A DNA stretch of 10,930 bases from assembly GCA_913020095.1 (NCBI GenBank), contig CAJWAH010000036.1, positions 1 through 10,930 of the forward strand. Direction: 5' to 3'. Every line of letters starts with the position of its first letter. Within the stretch, counting starts at the first letter, position 1. The position numbers and the translations under genes are program-made. Under the pieces are notes generated by a model that ran no database searches, had not been told where the DNA came from, and saw nothing but the letters and a program-made list of their open reading frames with translations. This document shows, piece after piece, positions 7,392 to 10,930 of this stretch. Origin of the DNA: an uncultured Synechococcus sp. GTDB taxonomy: Bacteria > Cyanobacteriota > Cyanobacteriia > PCC-6307 > Cyanobiaceae.

Positions 7392-7685
7392 ATGACCCTG
7401 CGCGAGATGATTGATCGCCTGCTGGGTCGTCAGCAGGCCAGTGCCACCACCGCCAAGCACCGGCTGCAGCTGGTGTTGGCCCACGACCGCAGCGATCTGA
7501 ATCCTGACTTGATGGAGCAGATGCGCCGCGAAATTCTCGAGGTGGTGAACCGCTACGTGGAGCTCGACCTCGAAGGTGGAGACGTCAGCCTGGAAACCGA
7601 GGAGCGGGCGACCGCCCTGGTCGCCAACCTGCCCATTCGCCGCGTCCGCGACGACGTTCTGCCCCAGGTGCCAGCAGTACAGTGA
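7392..7685 (+). CDS. minE: Cell division topological specificity factor MinE
   Basis: MinE stimulates MinD ATP hydrolysis and drives the Min pattern that leaves mid-cell free for FtsZ. The 97-residue protein has the expected parts: an N-terminal amphipathic membrane-binding segment (1-12, [12 protein letters not shown]), the MinD-contacting region (about 15-33, with [13 protein letters not shown]) and the dimeric topological-specificity domain (about 35-85, with [20 protein letters not shown]). The beta-strand segment LQLVLAHDR is the region that switches from strand to helix on MinD binding. It starts three bases after minD on an ATG, and tRNA-Thr begins seven bases after its stop, so the tRNA may be on the same primary transcript. 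Confidence 0.96.
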   Translation: MTLREMIDRLLGRQQASATTAKHRLQLVLAHDRSDLNPDLMEQMRREILEVVNRYVELDLEGGDVSLETEERATALVANLPIRRVRDDVLPQVPAVQ

Positions 7686-7692
7686 GGCTCCA

Positions 7693-7764
7693 GCCGGCTT
7701 AGCTCAGCGGTAGAGCAGCGCTTTTGTAAAGCGAAGGCCATCGGTTCAAATCCGTTAGCCGGCT
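7693..7764 (+). tRNA. trnT-TGT: tRNA-Thr (anticodon TGT)
   Basis: A complete 72-base cloverleaf read by eye. The acceptor stem is GCCGGCT (7693-7699) with AGCCGGC (7757-7763), discriminator T at 7764, and CCA not encoded. The D arm is GCTC/GAGC. The anticodon loop TTTGTAA (7723-7729) gives anticodon TGT at 7725-7727, which reads ACA threonine codons. The T loop is TTCAAAT (7745-7751). The T stem contains a T-T mismatch between 7741 and 7755, where a perfect stem would have A at 7755; the other four pairs hold. It lies seven bases after minE on the same strand. Confidence 0.95.
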
Positions 7765-7772
7765 TAAGGCCG

Positions 7773-7794
7773 TCCACCAGTGGGATTCTTTTTT
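7773..7794 (+). terminator. Possible weak intrinsic terminator after tRNA-Thr
   Basis: Nine bases after the tRNA end, TCCA (7773-7776) can pair with TGGG (7781-7784) across a four-base loop, followed after four bases by six T residues (7789-7794). The stem is only four pairs with one wobble, so this would be a weak terminator. It is the only U-tract-like signal in the interval before the next gene, which makes it the best candidate end for a minD-minE-tRNA transcript. Confidence 0.3.
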
Positions 7795-7839
7795 CTCTGA
7801 CTGGGCCACAATGGCTCCGATTTTGGATTGGGCTTGCCT

Positions 7840-8577
7840 GTGTTGAAGCGTTCTGCAATGGCCAAAGCAGCGGCCGCCCTGCTGGCTTGCACCGCCGTTA
7901 CACCGTTTGCCCTTCCCGCAGCTGCCCAAAGCAGCCGTGTGGCGCGCCCTCTGAGCGAAGCAGCCGCCCAGCAAGCAGCTGATCAAATTCTCGAAGCCGT
8001 GCGTCAACGCGACGGCGCTCTGCGCTACTCCCAATTCAGCAAGGCGCTGCAAACCACCAGCAGCCCATCGATGGTGCAAGGCACCCTCGATCAATTGCCT
8101 CAGCTCGAGAGCTGGACCATTCAGTCGGTGCGCACGGGCCTCAGCGGCAACAGCTCCGTTGAGGTGTTGCTTCAAAGCGAGAACGGCAGCCGTGAAGCCA
8201 CCTTGGTGATCAACCCCCAAGGTCGCCTCGTCGCCCAGCTGTTCAACGTCTCGGACAAAGACTCCACCAAGGTGGCGCGGGCCTTCATCGATGCGGTGAG
8301 CGATGGCCAATTCATCAGCGCCCGCAGCCTGCTAGCCCTCGACCTGCAAAAAGAGATCAGCCCTCAAAAGCTGCAGAACAAGTGGCTGAGGCTGCAGCAG
8401 ACCACCGGCAACTTCCAGGCAATCGAGAAGGTGATGGAAGCCGAGCATGGTCGCAACGGCTCCCTGGTGCTCGTCACCGTGCGCTTTAACCGCACCACCG
8501 ACAACATCTTTGTGATCCTCAACCCTGCTGGGCAGATCACCGGACTTGATTTCCCCATCGATGGAGCCGTGCGCTGA
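7840..8577 (+). CDS. Exported protein with two DUF3887-like repeats
   Basis: A 245-residue protein of unknown function. The N-terminus is a signal peptide: basic start, hydrophobic Ala/Leu stretch at about 9-24, and an AxA-type cleavage site at PAAA|Q (27-30). A Cys at 17 (ALLAC) gives a poor lipobox as an alternative. The mature part looks like two copies of the DUF3887/NTF2-like fold, about 40-138 and 142-242. The second copy is clearer, with AFIDAVSDGQFISARSLL, LQNKWLRLQQTTGNF and FVILNPAGQITGLDF. The GTG at 7840 is chosen because it gives a normal signal peptide; a TTG at 7828 and an ATG at 7858 are also in frame, and no ribosome site decides between them. The stop overlaps the next ATG (TGATG), so the two genes are coupled. 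DUF3887 proteins in other bacteria are often exported with hydrolases, but no such partner is here. The function is unknown. Confidence 0.7.
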   Translation: MLKRSAMAKAAAALLACTAVTPFALPAAAQSSRVARPLSEAAAQQAADQILEAVRQRDGALRYSQFSKALQTTSSPSMVQGTLDQLPQLESWTIQSVRTGLSGNSSVEVLLQSENGSREATLVINPQGRLVAQLFNVSDKDSTKVARAFIDAVSDGQFISARSLLALDLQKEISPQKLQNKWLRLQQTTGNFQAIEKVMEAEHGRNGSLVLVTVRFNRTTDNIFVILNPAGQITGLDFPIDGAVR

Positions 8578-8879
8578 TGCCTTTGCTGCTGCTGCCAGTG
8601 TTTTGGGCCCAACTGCAACAACCCTGCAGGATCTGGAGTGTGCGAGAAGCCCTGAGCTACAGCGGCCTATGTGATGTCAGAAAGGATCAGGGAACCACCT
8701 CGCTGACGGCCCCCAACGAGCTCACCGGGGAAGACCAAACCATCGAGGTCAGCCCCAAAGGACGCCGCCAAGTGCATGTTCGCGGCCTCAACCCGCAAGG
8801 CGATGAAACGCTCTGGGGCGAAGCTCGCAAAGTTGGTAAGAGTTGCTGGGTGGGATCAGATTTCGGGCTCTGCCTCTGA
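8577..8879 (+). CDS. Small hypothetical exported protein with four cysteines
   Basis: A 100-residue protein that I do not recognise. The first 14 residues are hydrophobic (MPLLLLPVFWAQLQ), suggesting a short signal peptide or anchor although no basic residue precedes them. Four cysteines are placed as two pairs near the ends of the mature part: C17, C32, C90 and C99, the last two in GKSCWVGSDFGLCL. Such spacing suits two disulfides closing a small beta domain outside the cytoplasm. The middle (40-85) is polar. Its ATG shares a base with the stop of the DUF3887-type gene, so it is probably co-translated with it and may act with it. The last 24 bases overlap the tail of the convergent SepF-like gene. 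The coupled start and even cysteine layout argue for a real gene. Confidence 0.6.
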   Translation: MPLLLLPVFWAQLQQPCRIWSVREALSYSGLCDVRKDQGTTSLTAPNELTGEDQTIEVSPKGRRQVHVRGLNPQGDETLWGEARKVGKSCWVGSDFGLCL

Positions 8880-9134
8880 ACCTGAGCTGAGACGGATCGC
8901 CATGGGCGCCGCCACGATCACCTCATCACTCACCCGCTGGATCGAACCATCCAGCGACCAAACAGCGCCGGAGAGGAAGTCAATAAAGCGCTGGGCATTG
9001 CTGTCATCCAGCAAGGCCATGTCGACAACAACCGTTGAATGACGCTGCAGCAATTGCACAGCCTGCTCCATCTCCTCAATCCGCTCAGGCTTGAGGAGAA
9101 CGATCTCGAGCGGGGAGTATTGGCTAGCAAACAT
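8856..9134 (-). CDS. Short SepF-like cell division protein
   Basis: A 92-residue protein that is almost only the SepF core domain. SepF binds the C-terminal tail of FtsZ and, through an N-terminal amphipathic helix, anchors the Z-ring to the membrane. The core matches well: EIVLLKPERIEEMEQAVQLL, then STVVVDMALLDDSNAQRFID, then DFLSGAVWSLDGSIQRVSDE, against the family pattern of VVVNL..LD..QA.R.VDFLSG..YA.GG..QR.G. The usual Gly-Gly in that pattern is Asp-Gly here (SLDGSIQ). The usual N-terminal helix and the acidic linker of about 50-100 residues are absent. The frame continues upstream to a stop at about 9204-9206 without another ATG, GTG or TTG, so the ATG at 9134 is the only start and the short form is not a mis-called start. 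The 3' end overlaps the preceding plus-strand gene by 24 bases. It may be a paralogue of a full-length sepF elsewhere; that is inference. Confidence 0.75.
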   Translation of the reverse strand: MFASQYSPLEIVLLKPERIEEMEQAVQLLQRHSTVVVDMALLDDSNAQRFIDFLSGAVWSLDGSIQRVSDEVIVAAPMAIRLSSGSEAEPEI

Positions 9135-9192
9135 CTCAGCAGTCTGCTGAGTTTCAACAGCTGCCGCATCAAACGCTAAAAAACTCAGGAAT

Positions 9193-9363
9193 TCAGGACG
9201 GTGTCAGGGAACGTTGGGAGATCACGTCCCAAACCCAACCAGCCCAATGCAGCGGACGGCGTGACTCAAAGCGGCTAGGGCGTTCCGGCACCACATTCAC
9301 CCAGCCATAGCCACCAACCACACTGATGCTGCCGTGAGTGGTTCGAACCAACAAAGAACTCAA
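9193..9363 (-). CDS. Possible small protein of 56 residues, TTG start
   Basis: In the 280-base gap between the sigma factor and the SepF-like gene, one minus-strand frame is open from a stop just after the sigma gene to TGA at 9195-9193. The likely start is TTG at 9363-9361; two further TTG codons lie three and four codons on, and no ATG or GTG precedes them. The product would read LSSLLVRTTHGSISVVGGYG, then WVNVVPERPSRFESRRPLHW, then AGWVWDVISQRSLTPS. It is rich in Trp, Arg and Val, with a beta-like first half and a basic-aromatic second half, composition that looks protein-like rather than random. No Shine-Dalgarno sequence is visible, and a hairpin overlaps the start codon. It may be a real small gene in the minus-strand series or a decayed remnant; I do not recognise it. 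Confidence 0.38.
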   Translation of the reverse strand: MSSLLVRTTHGSISVVGGYGWVNVVPERPSRFESRRPLHWAGWVWDVISQRSLTPS

Positions 9364-9413
9364 GCCGTTGAGGTGGTGATAACAAGGCTGCTCAAGCCGT
9401 GATGTTCATCACG
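9359..9413. repeat. Cluster of small direct and inverted repeats after the sigma gene
   Basis: CTCAAGCCGT occurs twice, at 9359-9368 and 9391-9400, with starts 32 bases apart. The same stretch folds into small hairpins: CTCAA-gccg-TTGAG (9359-9372), GGCT-gctca-AGCC (9387-9399 region) and CGTGAT-gttc-ATCACG (9398-9413). The last is a perfect six-pair stem that begins two bases beyond the sigma-factor stop codon on the minus strand. There is no T tract, so it is not a standard intrinsic terminator, but it could stabilise or end the sigma mRNA. Confidence 0.45.
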
Positions 9414-9414
9414 A

Positions 9415-10257
9415 TCAACTCGCCATGCGCAACCGCAGCCGCATCAAGGCGCGCTGTTCAATCTGCCTGGCCCGCTCGCGGCTGCAGCCCAACTGCTCAC
9501 CGACAACACTCAGCTTCTGGCGCTCGGGCGTGAGATAACGCCACTGCAACACCTGTTGATCACGTTCGGACAAATGGCGAAGCTGCGTGCCCACACGCTC
9601 CCAACGATCGTGGCGCTCAGCCTCCTCCAAAGGCGACGGCTCCGCTGATGGCAACAGCTGCAGCAAATCGCTCTCACTTCCGGCCGCCGGCGTGTCGAGC
9701 GAGAGGGTGCCCGGCGCCATCCGCAACGCCAAGCTGGCGGCTTTGAGGTCAACCCCAGCTTCCGCCGCCACAGCACCCAGATCGGTACTGAGTCCCTGTT
9801 GCCAGAGCCGTTCATGGGCCCGATGCAATGCCCTGAGCTGCTGGGTGACATGGATGGGCAAACGCAGCGTGCGGCCTTTGGTTTCCAAGCCCCTGCTGAT
9901 GGCCTGCCGGATCCAATTCCAGGCGTACGTACTGAAGCGGTAGCCCAAGGTGGGGTCAAACTTCTCCACCGCCCGGATCAATCCGAGCGAGCCTTCTTGC
10001 ACCAAGTCCATCAAATCCAAACCCCGCCCTTGGTAGGTCTTGGCCACCGTGACCACCAAGCGCAGGTTGGCTTGGATCATGCGCTCGCGCGCCCGGCGGC
10101 CGCGTCGCAGTTCCCGTTGTTCTGTGGGGCTCAACTTGGTTTGCTGCTCCAGCTGCTGCGCCCGTTGCACCAAGCGGGCCAGCTCCACCTCCTGCTCAGG
10201 CCGCAGCAGGGCATAGCGACCAATCTGCTCGAGATAGGCACGAACCGGTTCCGCCAT
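9415..10257 (-). CDS. Sigma-70 family RNA polymerase sigma factor, cyanobacterial group 2 type
   Basis: A 280-residue alternative sigma factor that lets RNA polymerase recognise promoters close to the housekeeping consensus. Region 1.2 is at the very start (EPVRAYLEQIGRYALL, 3-18). Region 2 covers 57-127 with NLRLVVTVAKTYQGRGLDLM, DLVQEGSLGLIRAVEKFDP and YRFSTYAWNWIRQAISRGL. Region 3 begins at TLRLPIHV (130-137). Region 4 ends with the -35-binding helix-turn-helix LSVVGEQLGCSRERARQIEQ (249-268), keeping the RER-RQ contacts. Region 1.1 is absent, as in group 2/3 factors. Two deviations in the -10 reading and melting helix: S121 replaces the usual Thr (E. coli T440), and N114 stands where E. 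coli sigma-70 has Trp433, while W115 (Trp434) and Q118 (Gln437) are kept. The ATG at 10257 directly precedes the conserved region 1.2. The specific Sig name cannot be assigned. Confidence 0.9.
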   Translation of the reverse strand: MAEPVRAYLEQIGRYALLRPEQEVELARLVQRAQQLEQQTKLSPTEQRELRRGRRARERMIQANLRLVVTVAKTYQGRGLDLMDLVQEGSLGLIRAVEKFDPTLGYRFSTYAWNWIRQAISRGLETKGRTLRLPIHVTQQLRALHRAHERLWQQGLSTDLGAVAAEAGVDLKAASLALRMAPGTLSLDTPAAGSESDLLQLLPSAEPSPLEEAERHDRWERVGTQLRHLSERDQQVLQWRYLTPERQKLSVVGEQLGCSRERARQIEQRALMRLRLRMAS

Positions 10258-10326
10258 GGCAGCAGGCCAGCGCGCCTCATCGATACCGGCGGCAGCTCAC
10301 ACCAGCAAGGGCTTCAGGCCAAGGGT

Positions 10327-10521
10327 TCAGGGAGTCTTCCCCTTTGTGATGGCTTTGTGAGGATCGGCGTTGGGGCTCAGTAGCAACGCCACCAACAACA
10401 GCAATGGGATCCAGATCAGCTCCCGCAGCGTGAACAGCCGCTGCAAGCTGATCATCAACGGCTCCAAGGCCCACTCAAACAGCGCCATCAACGCGATCAC
10501 AAACAGGACCAGACCGCCCAT
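10327..10521 (-). CDS. Small two-helix membrane protein, unknown function
   Basis: A 64-residue hydrophobic protein, not recognised. It has two likely membrane segments, about 2-17 (GGLVLFVIALMALFEW) and about 35-49 (LIWIPLLLLVALLLS), joined by an amphipathic stretch (PLMISLQRLFTLRE), and a basic polar tail (HKAITKGKTP). The acidic Glu at 16 within or at the end of helix one is notable. It lies on the same strand between arsR (39 bases upstream) and the sigma gene (69 bases downstream), so the three may share transcripts. The overlapping frame at 10277-10474 is a shadow. The strong hydrophobic pattern with a natural ATG supports it as a real gene. Confidence 0.6.
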   Translation of the reverse strand: MGGLVLFVIALMALFEWALEPLMISLQRLFTLRELIWIPLLLLVALLLSPNADPHKAITKGKTP

Positions 10522-10560
10522 GGCAATGGCGCAACACCTGCAACGTAACGAGATTCAGGC

Positions 10561-10884
10561 TCAACAACAGGGGGGAGCTGTCTTCTCACAGCGCTGCTGC
10601 ACAGCCGCCAACCAGGTGCGCAACTCTTCAATCGCGCCAGGTTCCAGGCGGTAATAGACCCAACGGCCACTCAGCCGCTGGCTGAGCAAACCGGCGTCTT
10701 TGAGCACCCGCAAATGAAACGAGAGCTTGGATTGCGCTAGCTCGAGATCGGTGGTGAGGTCGCAAACGCAGCGCTCACCGTCGGCCAGGGTTTCAATGAT
10801 TCGCAGCCGCAGTGGATCGGCCAGAGCTTTCAGCAGAGCCCTGGCCGACTCAGGCTTGAGTTCGGTGGCCAGCAACGAATCCAT
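10561..10884 (-). CDS. ArsR/SmtB-family metalloregulatory repressor
   Basis: A 107-residue winged-helix repressor of the ArsR family; members leave DNA when they bind As(III), Sb(III), Zn, Cd or similar ions. The fold is clear: LLKALADPLRLRIIETLADGE (18-37), then the metal-loop and helix CVCDLTTDLELAQSKLSFHL (39-58), the recognition helix around QSKLSFHLRVLKDAGLL (51-67) and the wing RLSGRWVYYRL (70-80). Cysteines are C39 and C41 (CVC of the classic CVCDLC arsenic motif, whose third Cys is Thr44 here), C99 and a terminal pair C106-C107. A three-thiol site could therefore be built from CVC plus a C-terminal Cys. The ATG at 10884 is preferred; a TTG directly before it adds only one residue. A perfect operator lies across this start codon, indicating self-repression. 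The regulated partner gene probably lies beyond the right edge. The inducer is inferred to be a metalloid but not shown. Confidence 0.88.
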   Translation of the reverse strand: MDSLLATELKPESARALLKALADPLRLRIIETLADGERCVCDLTTDLELAQSKLSFHLRVLKDAGLLSQRLSGRWVYYRLEPGAIEELRTWLAAVQQRCEKTAPPCC

Positions 10885-10898
10885 CAAATCTTATTGAT
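10883..10898. promoter_or_regulatory. ArsR-type operator ATCAA-N6-TTGAT over the arsR start
   Basis: ATCAA (10883-10887), six bases, TTGAT (10894-10898) form a perfect inverted repeat. This matches, from memory, the ATCAA-N6-TTGAT element described for the arsenic regulator of Synechocystis. Its inner half overlaps the arsR start codon (ATG at 10884-10882 on the minus strand), so bound repressor would sit at the transcription start or first codons. This strongly suggests autoregulation. Confidence 0.72.
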
Positions 10899-10900
10899 TT

Positions 10901-10929
10901 AAACTAATTGGCTCAAAGAGCTCTTACAA
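10901..10929 (-). promoter_or_regulatory. Weak candidate promoter of the arsR-like gene
   Basis: On the minus strand TTGTAA (10929-10924) and TAGTTT (10906-10901) are 17 bases apart, matching four of six -35 and three of six -10 consensus positions. If used, transcription would begin inside the ATCAA-N6-TTGAT operator, giving an almost leaderless mRNA, which fits the lack of a Shine-Dalgarno sequence. The boxes are poor, so this is tentative. Confidence 0.3.
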
Positions 10930-10930
10930 C

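Noticed and set aside
10277..10474. Alternative minus-strand frame overlapping the small membrane protein
   Set aside because: It is less hydrophobic and less protein-like, while the other frame has two clean membrane segments and a good ATG.

Overview
The window looks like a chromosomal segment of an alpha-cyanobacterium of the Synechococcus/Cyanobium type. The evidence is a cytochrome b6 gene (petB) divergent from a CtpA-type carboxyl-terminal protease, a set of minC, minD and minE genes, a primary-like sigma-70 factor of the cyanobacterial group 2 type, high G+C coding sequence, frequent GTG/TTG starts and few Shine-Dalgarno sequences. Species cannot be fixed from the sequence alone. No IS element, CRISPR array, phage gene or rRNA was seen.

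Layout, left to right. 1-426: 5' part of petB on the minus strand, cut by the window edge. 492-2977: ctpA and a SAMHD1-like HD-domain gene on the plus strand, joined by an ATGA overlap. 2940-3599: a HAD-IB phosphatase on the minus strand whose tail overlaps the HD gene. 3647-4327: minC (plus). 4314-6458: a minus-strand three-gene unit, phospholipase-D-like protein then two single-domain chromate-transporter (CHR) subunits, with both junctions overlapping. This unit sits between minC and minD. 6570-7685: minD and minE (plus), followed 7 bases later by tRNA-Thr(UGU). 7840-8879: a secreted DUF3887-type protein and a coupled small four-cysteine protein (plus). 8856-9134: a short SepF-like protein (minus). 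9193-9363: a possible unannotated 56-codon gene (minus). 9415-10257: a sigma-70 family factor (minus). 10327-10521: a small two-helix membrane protein (minus). 10561-10884: an ArsR-family repressor (minus) with a perfect ATCAA-N6-TTGAT operator lying across its own start codon.

Functional themes. The left end belongs to photosynthesis: the cytochrome b6f core subunit and a protease of the family that matures the D1 protein of photosystem II. The centre places the division site, since MinC/MinD/MinE keep FtsZ rings away from the poles, and a short SepF-like protein, a family that tethers FtsZ to the membrane, lies 1.2 kb further on. Into this housekeeping order are set opposite-strand genes that look accessory: the HAD phosphatase and the PLD-CHR-CHR unit. 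The right end is regulatory (sigma factor, metalloid-type repressor).

Points most worth a second look are the PLD-CHR-CHR cassette inside the min cluster, the short SepF paralogue without a membrane anchor, the sigma factor with Asn in place of a promoter-melting Trp, the ArsR operator overlapping the start codon, and a switchable palindrome between the PLD gene and minD.
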